Source: Gardnerella greenwoodii 00703Dmash
Lineage (GTDB): Bacteria > Actinomycetota > Actinomycetes > Actinomycetales > Bifidobacteriaceae
Reading direction: 5' to 3'
NCBI RefSeq assembly: GCF_000263635.1
Contig: NZ_ADEV01000009.1
Coordinates: 186,001 to 250,000 of the forward strand
Length of the DNA stretch: 64,000 nt
Both the position numbers and the translations under genes were made by a program. Below, piece after piece: positions 8,755-18,262 of the stretch. The first letter of the stretch is position 1; the number at the start of each line of letters is the position of its first letter. The notes beneath the pieces are model-generated. The model saw only the letters and a program-made list of their open reading frames with translations. It was not told the DNA's origin and searched no databases.

Positions 8755-9906
8755 ATGGCTAAACAACGTGAACAATCATTATTATTTGACGCTCCGGGTC
8801 CTAAAGCTCTTAGGAAGATTCGAGTAGCAAATATTATTGCAGCCTGCGTGTTTGCTTTATTTGTTATTGCTGTACTAATGCGACTTAGTAATCCACCAGA
8901 AGGAGAAAACCAGCTTTCCTCGGTATTGTGGAATCCAGCTATTGAAACTGAAGCATGGGTTGATTTCTATCTTCCAGGATTATGGATGACTTTGAAAGCT
9001 TCTATGCTTGCTGTGGTAGGTTCCATAATATTTGGCTTATTCTTTGGATTGTGCCGTCTTTTACCTAATTTCATTATTCGTAGCATTTCTGCAGTAATAG
9101 TTGAGTTCTGCCGAGCTGTACCAGTATTAATGCTTATGATTTTCTTGTGGAGAGCGTTTGCACTTTCTGGCATGAAAGAGGCATCTTACTGGGCTGTAGT
9201 TCTTGCTTTGATTATGTACAACGGCTCCGTTGTTGCCGAGCTTGTTAGAGCAGGCGTTGGTAATCTTCCAAATGGACAGCGCGAAGCTTCGTTAGCATTA
9301 GGCTTAAGTGAATACCAATCTCTTACGCAAATCGAAATGCCACAGGCTATTATTGCTATGATGCCTGCTGCAGTAACTCAGCTTGTTGTTGTTTTGAAGG
9401 ATACTGCACTTGGTTCGATTATTATGTACACTGATTTGCTCCAGGAGTCTCGTCGACTTGGATCAATGTACTTTAATATTTTGCAAACTTTAAGCGTGGC
9501 AGCAGTTATATACTTCCTGATTTGCCTTGCGCTATCTTGGTTTGCAGAATGGCTCCCAGCTCACTTGAAGAATCGTACTGCGGCTCCAACAGAGGCAGAT
9601 CCTGTTGCACCAATCGCTATTATGGATCCTTCTAACGTGAACCAGATGGCTGTGGCCGACGAGGTTAAGGAATTGCCTTATGGTGGTACTCCTCGTAAGT
9701 ATCACGTCCATCACCGTGGAACTAATGCTTCTATCCATCATTGGCGTAGAACTCGCTACATACAAGGCTATGATGAGCATCACTTAAAAACTGGCGACGA
9801 GACAGAAGAAAATCTTAAGAATGCTCAAAGCAATTTTGGCAACAAATCAAAAAATAAGCCAAAGGATAATCATAAAGATATTAAAAAAGATAATCCAAAA
9901 GCTTAG
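8755..9906 (+). CDS. gluD: Glutamate-type ABC transporter, permease 2 with long C-terminal tail
   Basis: This 383-residue permease is the partner of GluC. The transmembrane domain (about residues 20-280) includes the EAA loop (NGQREASLALGLSEYQ). The chosen ATG has AAGGTG 6 nt upstream; the upstream in-frame start at 8746 overlaps gluC. The odd feature is the C-terminus. After the last membrane segment about 100 hydrophilic residues follow, with His-rich and basic stretches (HVHHRGTN, HHWRRTR) and a final Lys/Asn/Asp-rich run. Typical family members of 220-300 residues end near the last membrane segment. The tail should be cytoplasmic and its role is unknown. Confidence 0.85.
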   Translation: MAKQREQSLLFDAPGPKALRKIRVANIIAACVFALFVIAVLMRLSNPPEGENQLSSVLWNPAIETEAWVDFYLPGLWMTLKASMLAVVGSIIFGLFFGLCRLLPNFIIRSISAVIVEFCRAVPVLMLMIFLWRAFALSGMKEASYWAVVLALIMYNGSVVAELVRAGVGNLPNGQREASLALGLSEYQSLTQIEMPQAIIAMMPAAVTQLVVVLKDTALGSIIMYTDLLQESRRLGSMYFNILQTLSVAAVIYFLICLALSWFAEWLPAHLKNRTAAPTEADPVAPIAIMDPSNVNQMAVADEVKELPYGGTPRKYHVHHRGTNASIHHWRRTRYIQGYDEHHLKTGDETEENLKNAQSNFGNKSKNKPKDNHKDIKKDNPKA

Positions 9907-9938
9907 CTTGTAGCTAAAATTTGTAGCAAAATTTAGGA

Positions 9939-9976
9939 AGCGTAGTTAGTGACTTTAGTTGCTGACTACGCTTTTT
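9939..9976 (+). terminator. Terminator after gluABCD
   Basis: AGCGTAGTTAG (9939-9949) pairs with CTGACTACGCT (9962-9972) with one G-U pair, followed by a run of T residues. Confidence 0.88.
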
Positions 9977-10037
9977 GTAGCTAAACTATTAGGGTCATAA
10001 ACTATTTATGGCCACATGCATACAAGGAGGCTAATAC

Positions 10038-11477
10038 ATGGATGGCGCGTTTGAATTGTCCGCTGCAAAGATGCGCGAACAAGGAATGAGCGAAATTGCT
10101 ATTGAACAATTTGAGCACTTGTATAATGTTTGGAGCTTAAATAAATCTGGAGATAATTCAGGGGAGTTTATTCGCGAAAGCACAATTGAGCCTATTAAAA
10201 GCGTGCCAACTTTTCACGAAATTTACGAAACTATTGATCACGATAAAGCAGTAAACGCATTCGCAAAAACAGCGTTTATTAAACTGAACGGCGGCTTGGG
10301 AACTTCTATGGGATTGTCTTGCGCAAAATCTTTACTTCCAGTTCGCAGACATAAAGCTCGCCAAATGCGCTTTATTGATATTATTATCGGTCAGGTTCTT
10401 ACAGCACGTCAGCGTTTAGGAGTTGAGCTTCCACTGATTTTTATGAACTCTTTCCGTACTTCTCACGATACTTTGCAAGTGTTAAAACGCAATCGTAAGT
10501 TTATTCAGGAAGATATTCCGGTTGAAATTATTCAGCATCAAGAGCCTAAACTTGTTGAAGAAACAGGAGAGCCAGTTTCTTACGAAAAAGATCATGGTCT
10601 TGAATGGTGTCCTCCTGGACATGGGGATATTTTTTCAACTCTGTGGGAATCTAAATTATTACAAGCTTTAAAAGAACACGGTATTGAGTATTTGTTTATC
10701 TCAAATTCCGACAACTTAGGCGCAAGACCTTCAAGAACACTTGCACAGCATTTTGAAAATACTGGCGCTCCAATCATGATTGAAGTGGCAAAACGAACCC
10801 AAGCTGATCGAAAAGGTGGGCATATTGTTCGAGATGCTCAAACTGGAAGATTAATGCTTCGCGAAATGACACAGGTTCATCCGGAAGATCGTAGAAGTGC
10901 TCAAAGTATTAAAAAGCATCCATATTTTAATACGAATAATATTTGGGTTCGTGTTGACGCGTTGCAAAAAAAGCTGGAAGAATATGATGGCGTTTTGCCT
11001 CTTCCTGTTATTTGCAACAGAAAAACAGTTGACCCAACTGACGAAACAAGCACTCCAGTAGTTCAATTAGAAACAGCAATGGGCGCTGTTGCATCGCTTT
11101 TTGACGAAGCGCTTTGCGTGGAAGTAGACCGTATGCGTTTCTTGCCTGTTAAAACCACGAATGACTTGTTTATTATGCGATCCGACAGATTCCATCTTAC
11201 TGATTCTTACGAGATGGAAGATGGAAATTACATATTCCCAGATATTGACTTGGATCCACGCTATTACAAGAACATAAACGATTTTAACGAGAGATTCCCG
11301 TACTCCGTACCAGCTTTAGCTGCCGCAAAATCGGTTACTATTAGGGGAGATTGGACTTTTGGCAACCAGGTATCAATGTTTGCTGACGCAGTATTAGAAG
11401 ACACTGGTGAGCCAAGTTATGTTCCAAATGGAGAATTTGTTGGACCGCAAGGAATTGAGCCAGATTCATGGGTCTAG
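10038..11477 (+). CDS. UTP-glucose-1-phosphate uridylyltransferase, eukaryotic-type (UDPGP family)
   Basis: This 479-residue enzyme makes UDP-glucose from UTP and glucose-1-phosphate in the cytoplasm. It belongs to the large UDPGP family (as in eukaryotic UGP and the bifidobacterial enzymes), not the short GalU type. The nucleotide-binding LNGGLGTSMG loop followed by KSLLPV is at about residues 80-100, and a PPGHGDIF segment forms part of the sugar site. AAGGAGG lies 9 nt before ATG 10038, a strong ribosome binding site. In bifidobacteria such enzymes serve the Leloir and lacto-N-biose pathways and may also act on galactose-1-phosphate. The gene stands alone here between a terminator and a 229-nt gap. 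Confidence 0.88.
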   Translation: MDGAFELSAAKMREQGMSEIAIEQFEHLYNVWSLNKSGDNSGEFIRESTIEPIKSVPTFHEIYETIDHDKAVNAFAKTAFIKLNGGLGTSMGLSCAKSLLPVRRHKARQMRFIDIIIGQVLTARQRLGVELPLIFMNSFRTSHDTLQVLKRNRKFIQEDIPVEIIQHQEPKLVEETGEPVSYEKDHGLEWCPPGHGDIFSTLWESKLLQALKEHGIEYLFISNSDNLGARPSRTLAQHFENTGAPIMIEVAKRTQADRKGGHIVRDAQTGRLMLREMTQVHPEDRRSAQSIKKHPYFNTNNIWVRVDALQKKLEEYDGVLPLPVICNRKTVDPTDETSTPVVQLETAMGAVASLFDEALCVEVDRMRFLPVKTTNDLFIMRSDRFHLTDSYEMEDGNYIFPDIDLDPRYYKNINDFNERFPYSVPALAAAKSVTIRGDWTFGNQVSMFADAVLEDTGEPSYVPNGEFVGPQGIEPDSWV

Positions 11478-11706
11478 TATGGCGTGTCGCGAAAAAATGG
11501 CGTATTTTCAACGTTGTTTGTGTTTGTGTGAACAAAAAATATAGAATTATTGTAACTTTTTTCAAAAAATGTCCACACGTACCGCAAAACACCATTAAAA
11601 TAGAAAAGGTTGTGTAATAATGCAACGCAAATAAAACTGCATTTTGCAAGTTTTGCATGCACTTACACATAAGTAAACAGATTTCAAACATGATACGTGA
11701 GGACCA

Positions 11707-13629
11707 ATGGTAGAAGGAAGCAACGGAAGGCGACGTTTTTCCGACAAATGGGGCAAACACGAGCTCGATGTGCTCGCTGTATTGTCTTCCGCATTCCCGC
11801 AATGGCTGACTTCGCGGCAAATTGCACAACGCGTTAAAGCATACGCAGATTCTTATGGCGAGCTTGCTGATCAAGCAGCAAAAGCAGCATTCGCAAAACA
11901 ATTCCAGCGAGATCGCGCAAAACTAGCAGCCATGGGAATTGCAATCGAGTCTAGGCAGCCTGAATACTCATCGAAGTCCGAAGGCCAAGACTTTGCTTCG
12001 TATCGCTTACAATTAGGCGATGAGCCTCGCGTACGTTTACGTTTTGACCAATCTGAATTGCCAGTGTTAGCAGCGGCAAATTATCTTGCTCGCTCAATGT
12101 CTATTTCTTCTCTCGAATCAGATCAGCATGAGCAACAGCGTGCTTCTCGCACAGCTCCACGAGTTCCTCAAACTCCTATTCCAGGATTAGGTTTGGATTC
12201 TATTGCGCCTGGTTTAGGCACTCAAATGCTTCCTGATTCTTTGGTGAAAGTTATTGATTCTCGTCGTTTTGCAGCAACAGTTGACGTTGACGGAGAACAC
12301 TTAAACGTTGCTTATACGGATGCAGACGATTTAGCAATGTTTGTGCTCGAGCATCCAGGCTCAAGCGTTGTAAGCCCTCAAGAGGCAGTTGACGCTTTCC
12401 ACCGTCGCTTGCACGCAGCAGTAAATTTTGCAGCATGCAACGAAAATAACAAACTTGATAGCGAAGAAAACAACGAAGCACCTTTGCAAAATTCTGAAGC
12501 GCAAGATGCTGAAGCAGATAAATCTCACACAAAGAAAGGCTCATCCTTCCAAACGGGCAGCGAAGTTGATCGTCGTTTGCGTTTGATGCTTTTCTTATCT
12601 GCTCACCTTGGCGAAGAATTCCCATTAAACGAACTAGCTGAGCGTTTTATTGGAAAGCCGAAGAATGAGGATGAGCTTCGTCGTTTCGTTACCATTCTTC
12701 ACAAAGATATTAATACGCTTACTACTGTTTCCGACGATGGTGAAATGGCAGGCAGCCAATTCTTTGACATTGATTGGACTCTTCTTGAAAACGAGGGCAT
12801 TGTTTCTGCAACAAACTCTTTGGGTTTGGAGCGTCTTGCCGGCATTTCTCAACAGTATTTGAGTATGCTAACTGCGTCTGCTAACTATTTGGCGCACTCT
12901 CTACTGTTACCAGTTGAGCAGCGAACGCAAGCTGAATCGTTGTATAAGCGTCTTCGTCGCCACGTGCTTCCAGGCCAAACTCCTTGGCTAAGCTTAACAG
13001 GCTACGAAATCGAGCCTCGCAATTGCTCGATTGTTCGTAGTGCTATCAATGCCTCCGCCTTGTTGGATATGGAGTACACCGATGGAGCTGGCTGTATTCG
13101 ACGCAAAGTTGTGGCTCCTTCAAAAATTTATGTTGATGAAGGCGTTTACTACGTTGCTGTTTGGACTGATGTTGAGAATCAAACACCTGAAGATAAGCGC
13201 GAGTTTGTTTCTAAAGATACGACTATTAATAAAGCAAATGGCTTGCCTCGAATTTGGCAGGTACTTCGCGTAGCTAGAATCGAGCGTGCGGAAGTTGTTG
13301 AGCCTGTATCTAAGTTAGAAATTCCAGACGTTCCAGTTAGCGAACTTCGTAAGTGGAGTTTTGACAATGGTACTGAAACCTGCTTCACTACTGACGAAAC
13401 AGAGCTTAATTTCTTAAAGAATTTATCTGGAGCTACTATTAAACCTTGCGGAAACGGAGTTGAGGTTCATCTTACGGTTTCTTCAGATTCTTGGTTCGTA
13501 GCATTCTGTATTGCTCACGCTCGCCACATTACTGCTGTTGCTCCAGAAACATTGCGCAGTATGATTATTGCCCGCGCACAGCGTGAATTAAGCGTTAATC
13601 ACGCTGATAGCACGAACTCGGAGGAGTAA
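11707..13629 (+). CDS. pafBC: PafB-PafC fused WYL-domain transcriptional regulator
   Basis: At 640 residues this is about twice the length of a single PafB or PafC. It has two consecutive units, each with an N-terminal winged-helix part (first: LTSRQIAQRVKAYAD; second: EFPLNELAERFIG at about 310) and a following WYL-type region. A low-complexity acidic linker (about 245-280) joins the halves. In mycobacteria PafB and PafC are separate proteins that form the activator of the LexA-independent DNA-damage response; natural fusions are known in some actinobacteria. A GAGG motif precedes ATG 11707. The following small gene starts 1 nt after the stop, suggesting coupling. No pup or proteasome gene lies nearby. 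Confidence 0.8.
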   Translation: MVEGSNGRRRFSDKWGKHELDVLAVLSSAFPQWLTSRQIAQRVKAYADSYGELADQAAKAAFAKQFQRDRAKLAAMGIAIESRQPEYSSKSEGQDFASYRLQLGDEPRVRLRFDQSELPVLAAANYLARSMSISSLESDQHEQQRASRTAPRVPQTPIPGLGLDSIAPGLGTQMLPDSLVKVIDSRRFAATVDVDGEHLNVAYTDADDLAMFVLEHPGSSVVSPQEAVDAFHRRLHAAVNFAACNENNKLDSEENNEAPLQNSEAQDAEADKSHTKKGSSFQTGSEVDRRLRLMLFLSAHLGEEFPLNELAERFIGKPKNEDELRRFVTILHKDINTLTTVSDDGEMAGSQFFDIDWTLLENEGIVSATNSLGLERLAGISQQYLSMLTASANYLAHSLLLPVEQRTQAESLYKRLRRHVLPGQTPWLSLTGYEIEPRNCSIVRSAINASALLDMEYTDGAGCIRRKVVAPSKIYVDEGVYYVAVWTDVENQTPEDKREFVSKDTTINKANGLPRIWQVLRVARIERAEVVEPVSKLEIPDVPVSELRKWSFDNGTETCFTTDETELNFLKNLSGATIKPCGNGVEVHLTVSSDSWFVAFCIAHARHITAVAPETLRSMIIARAQRELSVNHADSTNSEE

Positions 13630-13630
13630 T

Positions 13631-13969
13631 ATGCCATGGTGGATTTGGCTAGTCATCACAGTGTTTATGCTGTGCATGATTGCCGCCGGAGTAGTGGTAG
13701 TTGTTTTAAGCGCAATAAAACTAGCCAAGGCTTTCTTTAACTTTACAGATAGTGCAGCCTCTAAGTTTGAAGCCTTGAACGAGTCCAATGAAAACGACGA
13801 CGAGCCTAAAGATCCTCTTTTTACTCTGCCTATTCAAAAAGCTGCAGAGCGCTATGAGAAAACAAGAGAAAAAGTGCTTGAACGCCATCAAAAAATTCGC
13901 GAAAATCATCGTAAAATATGGCAGCACTGGGATGAAAAATCTCTTCGAGAAGAAGATATTAAACTATAA
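13631..13969 (+). CDS. Small membrane protein of unknown function
   Basis: This 112-residue protein has one strongly hydrophobic N-terminal segment (about residues 3-30, MPWWIWLVITVFMLC onward) followed by a charged, probably helical cytoplasmic tail rich in Lys, Glu and Arg. It starts 1 nt after pafBC and ends 15 nt before the helicase gene, so it is probably in the same operon. The position resembles the TatA slot after pafC in mycobacteria, but I do not see the TatA amphipathic helix pattern clearly enough to call it tatA. I do not recognise the family. Confidence 0.65.
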   Translation: MPWWIWLVITVFMLCMIAAGVVVVVLSAIKLAKAFFNFTDSAASKFEALNESNENDDEPKDPLFTLPIQKAAERYEKTREKVLERHQKIRENHRKIWQHWDEKSLREEDIKL

Positions 13970-13984
13970 AGCTCATAAAACAAT

Positions 13985-16618
13985 TTGAACAATAAAGATA
14001 GCGCGGGGCATATTTTGCATAATTCACAAACAGATAACTGCAAAGACGGTGACGTTTTATTGTCTCCTGCTCAACGTTTTGCTGCTTTTCGTGAAGTTAT
14101 GAAGCATGAGCGTTCAATGGCCGCAGATTTTGAACGTTCTTTGCCTTTTGATTTAGACGATTTTCAGCGTGAAGCAATTGATGCGCTGGAAGCTGAAAAC
14201 AATGTTCTAGTTGCTGCTCCTACAGGTGCTGGAAAAACTGTTGTTGCAGATTTTGCAGTATTTTTAGCTCAACAGCGTAACGTAAAAGCTTTTTACACTA
14301 CGCCAATAAAAGCTTTAAGCAATCAAAAATATCATGATTTTTGCGAACAATACGGTTCTAAAAATGTTGGTTTACTAACAGGAGACACATCTGTAAATCC
14401 TGAAGCAGATATTGTTGTTATGACCACTGAAGTTTTGCGCAATATGCTGTATGAAAACTCTATTACGCTTAATTCTCTTGGCTTTGTAATTCTTGACGAA
14501 ATTCATTATCTTGCAGACAAATTCCGCGGAGCAGTTTGGGAAGAAGTTATTATTCACCTTCCTAAAACAGTGAAAATCATCGGTTTATCTGCAACTGTTT
14601 CTAATGTAGAAGATTTTTCCGCATGGCTTGAATCTGTGCGCGGAACAACACATTTGGTTGTAGATGAGCACAGGCCTGTACCTCTTGAAAGGCATGTTGT
14701 TATTCAAGAAGATGGCAGAACTGAGCCTGAATTATTAGATTTGTATGACCGCGATAATAACGGAAAAGAAACTAAACGCGTAAATCCTGCATTAACTAGG
14801 AAACTTAACGAATGGGAGCATCGTGCTCGTAGACGTCAGGATTCATACAGTGACAGCAAATACCGTTATAGAAAAGGCAAAAAGCGTATTGTTAGAAGGG
14901 GAGTAGCCGAGTCAGATAAATCTACTCGCCGACATACTCCTAAACGTTGGGCTGTTATTGACGAATTAGATTACTTAGGGATGCTTCCTGGAATTTACTT
15001 TATTTTTTCTCGCTCAGGTTGCGACCAGGCTGTTCAGCAATGCTTGAATGCTGGATTAATTCTTACTTCCGATGATGAAATGTATGAAATTCGCAAAATC
15101 GTTGACAACATGGTTGCAAATCAACTTTCAAAAGAAGACTTGCATGCGCTTTCTTTTGAAAGATTCAGATTTTCGCTTGAACAAGGTTTTGCAGCTCATC
15201 ACGCTGGAATGATCGCATTATTTAGACATATTGTTGAAACACTATTTGAACGCGGACTTATTAAAGTTGTTTTTGCAACAGAAACACTAGCTTTGGGCTT
15301 AAATATGCCTGCAAGAAGCGTTGTAGTAGAAAAGCTAGTAAAGTTTGATGGCACAGGTCATGTTCCTCTTACTCCAGGCGAATTTACACAGCTTACAGGC
15401 CGTGCTGGAAGGCGAGGAATTGACGATATTGGTCATGCCGTATTAGTCGATCATGCTGATTTTGTGCCAGCTCAAGCTGCAGCACTTTCTAGTAAGCGCG
15501 TGTATCCTTTACATTCAAGCTTCGTGCCAACGTTTAATATGGCTGTTAATTTGCTGCATTCAAGCGATGCGGATACTGCTCGCACAACTTTAGATTGCTC
15601 ATTTGCACAGTGGGAAGCTAATGCTTCAGCCCAACGCTTACATAGTCGCATGAACGAGCTTGAAACAGCTCTTAGGGGATATGAGGAAGCTTTTCACTGT
15701 GAACAAGGGGATTTTGCTGAGTTTCTTCAGCTGCGCATGAAACTTAAAGAAGCTCAGCATGATCAGCGTCGTAAGCTTAAGCACACTTTATTTAAGACGG
15801 ATGCTGAACGAAGTGCAGCTTTTAAGAAGCTAGATGACACTATTTCTTTGCTTCGCGAAGAAGAAAGAAAGCATCCTTGCGCTGCATGCCCAGATATTCA
15901 ACAACATTTACGTTGGGGATACCATTGGATGCGCGAACATAAGGAGCTTGAGCAAGTGCGTGAACGTTATGAATCTCGTACTGGTTCTGTTGCGCGCACT
16001 TTTGACCATATTTGCGATGTTCTTTACAGTTTAGATTATTTACAATCTTCTAAAGATAATAACAAGCAAAATATTTTATGCCTTACTAATCGCGGGCAAT
16101 TGTTGCGAAGACTATATAACGAACTAGATATTGTTTTTGCTGAAGCAATTTGCGAAGGAATTTTTAATAATCTTACGCCTATTGAATTATTATCATGCTT
16201 ATCTGCTTTAGTGTACGAATCTAGGGGAGCTTCAGGCGGAGAGCCTAAAAGATACCCTGGTGGTCAAAATGGAGCGGTATTTACAACTGTTTCGCGCATG
16301 AAGGAACTATTTATTAGAACCAGCGCATTGTGCGCAAACGCCCATCTTCCAGCTTTAAGACCGCTTGAATTTGGTGCGGTTGATATTATGTACGATTGGG
16401 CTCAGGGAGCAGATTTAGCAGACATTTTGCAAAATACTGACAATACTGGCGGAGATTTTGTTCGTCAAGCAAAACGTCTTATTGATTTGCTTACTCAACT
16501 TTACGCAGCGGGAGAGTATTTACAAGCTATAAGCGGTGTAGATAAAAATCTTGCCTCTAACGCTCACGAGGCTGCATTACTTATGAACCGTGGCGTTGTA
16601 GCATATTCGGATGTTTAA
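13985..16618 (+). CDS. HelY-like Ski2-family DEAD/DEAH RNA helicase
   Basis: This 877-residue superfamily 2 helicase resembles mycobacterial HelY. Motif I (APTGAGKT), motif II (LDEIH), motif III (LSATVSN) and motif VI (QLTGRAGRRGID) are all intact. The long C-terminal part resembles Ski2/Mtr4 helicases and has a CAACP cysteine cluster near residue 635. A role in RNA turnover is inferred. The start is uncertain. The TTG at 13985 is the only upstream in-frame start near the end of the preceding gene and has a weak ribosome binding site; similarity begins at SPAQRFAAF about 25 residues in. The operon order pafBC, small membrane protein, helicase matches the mycobacterial pafB-pafC-tatA-tatC-helY region with tatC missing. 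Confidence 0.85.
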   Translation: MNNKDSAGHILHNSQTDNCKDGDVLLSPAQRFAAFREVMKHERSMAADFERSLPFDLDDFQREAIDALEAENNVLVAAPTGAGKTVVADFAVFLAQQRNVKAFYTTPIKALSNQKYHDFCEQYGSKNVGLLTGDTSVNPEADIVVMTTEVLRNMLYENSITLNSLGFVILDEIHYLADKFRGAVWEEVIIHLPKTVKIIGLSATVSNVEDFSAWLESVRGTTHLVVDEHRPVPLERHVVIQEDGRTEPELLDLYDRDNNGKETKRVNPALTRKLNEWEHRARRRQDSYSDSKYRYRKGKKRIVRRGVAESDKSTRRHTPKRWAVIDELDYLGMLPGIYFIFSRSGCDQAVQQCLNAGLILTSDDEMYEIRKIVDNMVANQLSKEDLHALSFERFRFSLEQGFAAHHAGMIALFRHIVETLFERGLIKVVFATETLALGLNMPARSVVVEKLVKFDGTGHVPLTPGEFTQLTGRAGRRGIDDIGHAVLVDHADFVPAQAAALSSKRVYPLHSSFVPTFNMAVNLLHSSDADTARTTLDCSFAQWEANASAQRLHSRMNELETALRGYEEAFHCEQGDFAEFLQLRMKLKEAQHDQRRKLKHTLFKTDAERSAAFKKLDDTISLLREEERKHPCAACPDIQQHLRWGYHWMREHKELEQVRERYESRTGSVARTFDHICDVLYSLDYLQSSKDNNKQNILCLTNRGQLLRRLYNELDIVFAEAICEGIFNNLTPIELLSCLSALVYESRGASGGEPKRYPGGQNGAVFTTVSRMKELFIRTSALCANAHLPALRPLEFGAVDIMYDWAQGADLADILQNTDNTGGDFVRQAKRLIDLLTQLYAAGEYLQAISGVDKNLASNAHEAALLMNRGVVAYSDV

Positions 16619-16680
16619 CATTTTTAACAGCTAGTCCGTGCAATTAGGTAGTTTTATAAAGTACTACATAAGGAGATACT

Positions 16681-17028
16681 ATGGCAGAACGCAGTTTACG
16701 CGGTATGAGCATTGGTGCAAAATCTTTGGAATCTGACGATAATGTGGATTTTGCTGCACGCGAGGATGTGGCATATGTGTGCCCAAAGGGTCACCGCACA
16801 ATACTTCCTTTTGCTCAAGGTGCTGATGTTCCTGAAGAATGGGAGTGCCGCTGCGGTTCGATTGCTCATCGCGAAGGCGAAGACGACCGTCCTGACGACG
16901 ATTTTAACAAGCCGTCTCGCACACACTGGGATATGTTGCTTGAGCGCCGTAGTGAAGACGAATTAAAGACTTTACTAGATAAGCGTTTGAAAATGCATCA
17001 CGAAGGCTGGATTCCTGACTATGAGTGA
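16681..17028 (+). CDS. rbpA: RNA polymerase-binding protein RbpA
   Basis: This 115-residue protein belongs to the actinobacteria-specific RbpA family, which binds the primary sigma factor and RNA polymerase and stabilises the open promoter complex. The N-terminal tail (SLRGMSIGAKS) and the core Cys cluster are recognisable: YVCPKGH near residue 40 and WECRCG near 60. The C-terminal sigma-interaction helix (HWDMLLERRS.DEL..LL) is also present. AAGGAGATACT precedes the ATG. The HAD phosphatase start overlaps its end by 8 nt. Its presence is one of the clearest actinobacterial markers here. Confidence 0.95.
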   Translation: MAERSLRGMSIGAKSLESDDNVDFAAREDVAYVCPKGHRTILPFAQGADVPEEWECRCGSIAHREGEDDRPDDDFNKPSRTHWDMLLERRSEDELKTLLDKRLKMHHEGWIPDYE

Positions 17029-17755
17029 TTGCTCGATGAACTCGAGAAAAATCTCACGAAATGTTGTGCTGTTAGATCTTGACGGCACTTTAACAAAGTC
17101 TGACGTAGGTATTATTACCTGCGCTAAGCTTGCTTTGAAAGAATTAGGTCAGCCTATTCCTGACGATGCTGAAATGCAACGTTTTATAGGACCGTCTATT
17201 TTAGAATCCTTCCAAAGAATTAAAGTTCCTGAAAATCTTCAGATGCAGGGTCTTGCTATTTATCGCAAATATTATTCTGAGATTGCCACATTTGACGATC
17301 CGAATGTTCCTGGAAGCAAAATTCCAGGCTGCTTGCTCAATAAAGTATACGATGGTATTCCTGAGCAGCTTATTAAATTGCGCGAAGCAGGTTTTTATTT
17401 AGCAACCGCATCTTGCAAGCCTGAATATCAGATGAAACCTATTTGTGATTATTTTGGATTTAACAATCTTATTGACGGAATTTATGGCGCAAGTAGAGAT
17501 ATGTCGCGTACTACTAAAGCGCAAGTTATTCGCTACGTATTCGATCAAATAGGCTATGATGCGTCTCAAGGAGACAGAGCACTTATGGTTGGCGACCGTT
17601 GGACTGATGCTGACGGCGCAAAAGAATGCGGATTAGATTGCTTGGGATGCGCTTGGGGTTACGCTGAACCTGGTGAGCTTAAAGCACACGGATCTTACAG
17701 GATTATTGACAACGTAAGCGAATTAAGCACAGCAGTTTTAGAATATTTCGCTTAA
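17021..17755 (+). CDS. HAD-superfamily phosphatase, phosphoglycolate phosphatase-like
   Basis: This 244-residue cytoplasmic hydrolase has HAD motif I (LLDLDGTLT, nucleophile Asp), motif II (ATASCKPEYQ with Ser/Lys in the usual region) and motif III (VGDRWTDADGAKECG). The helical cap between motifs I and II puts it in the Gph/PGMB-like subfamily. The substrate cannot be inferred; family members dephosphorylate phosphoglycolate or various sugar phosphates. The start ATG lies within the last codons of rbpA, an 8-nt overlap that suggests translational coupling. Confidence 0.85.
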   Translation: MSDCSMNSRKISRNVVLLDLDGTLTKSDVGIITCAKLALKELGQPIPDDAEMQRFIGPSILESFQRIKVPENLQMQGLAIYRKYYSEIATFDDPNVPGSKIPGCLLNKVYDGIPEQLIKLREAGFYLATASCKPEYQMKPICDYFGFNNLIDGIYGASRDMSRTTKAQVIRYVFDQIGYDASQGDRALMVGDRWTDADGAKECGLDCLGCAWGYAEPGELKAHGSYRIIDNVSELSTAVLEYFA

Positions 17756-17886
17756 CTTATTATTTAATAATACTTTTTAGTATATTATTACCTGATATTT
17801 ATCCGATAATGTACGTTATGTCAAATTACTATAGTAAGCAGTAAAATCTCACCTAATTTACATCCCTAACCCTATTTAAAAATAAT
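17756..17886. other. AT-rich convergent intergenic region
   Basis: This gap separates the + strand HAD gene from the - strand membrane gene. It contains a weak AT-only hairpin (TAATAATAC / GTATATTATTA, about 17767-17790) that may act as a terminator. No gene is seen. Confidence 0.4.
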
Positions 17887-18261
17887 CTATGCTTTTAAGT
17901 TTCTGTATGAACAGAATATCATTGTAGAAACGTTTGCAAGAATAAGCACGATAATAATTACGTATGAAGGAATCAAAGTTGAGTCCATTAATAAGAAATA
18001 ATTATTGTAAACAAATCCAAAATCGCAAACAAAATGCAAAAGCATGTATGCAATCATCGCACACGGCAACCCACAACAATGCGTAATAACAATGTTCCAA
18101 GGTATTAAGCGAACCGAATTTTGCTTATTTATATTTGATTTAGAATAAGCATTTTTTTGAAATCTTACTAAAAAACGTAAGCAAGCAAATAGACTATATG
18201 AGAACAACGCTACTGATGCAAACCAGAACATAATAATAGCGATACTAACAGCTACAAGCAT
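17887..18261 (-). CDS. Small polytopic membrane protein downstream of ftsR-like gene
   Basis: This 124-residue protein has three likely transmembrane segments: residues about 1-32, 57-78 and 95-117. A basic, Asn/Lys-rich loop lies between the first two. The ATG is 1 nt after the stop of the MerR gene and is preceded by GGGGATAGC, so translation is probably coupled. I do not recognise the family. It could be a late addition to the pgsA-DUF881-FHA-MerR operon or a membrane partner of that group; the sequence gives no functional motif. Confidence 0.6.
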   Translation of the reverse strand: MLVAVSIAIIMFWFASVALFSYSLFACLRFLVRFQKNAYSKSNINKQNSVRLIPWNIVITHCCGLPCAMIAYMLLHFVCDFGFVYNNYFLLMDSTLIPSYVIIIVLILANVSTMIFCSYRNLKA

Positions 18262-18262
18262 G

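Noticed and set aside
13631..13969. TatA assignment for the small protein after pafBC
   Set aside because: The position fits tatA, but the sequence lacks a clear FG-hinge amphipathic pattern.
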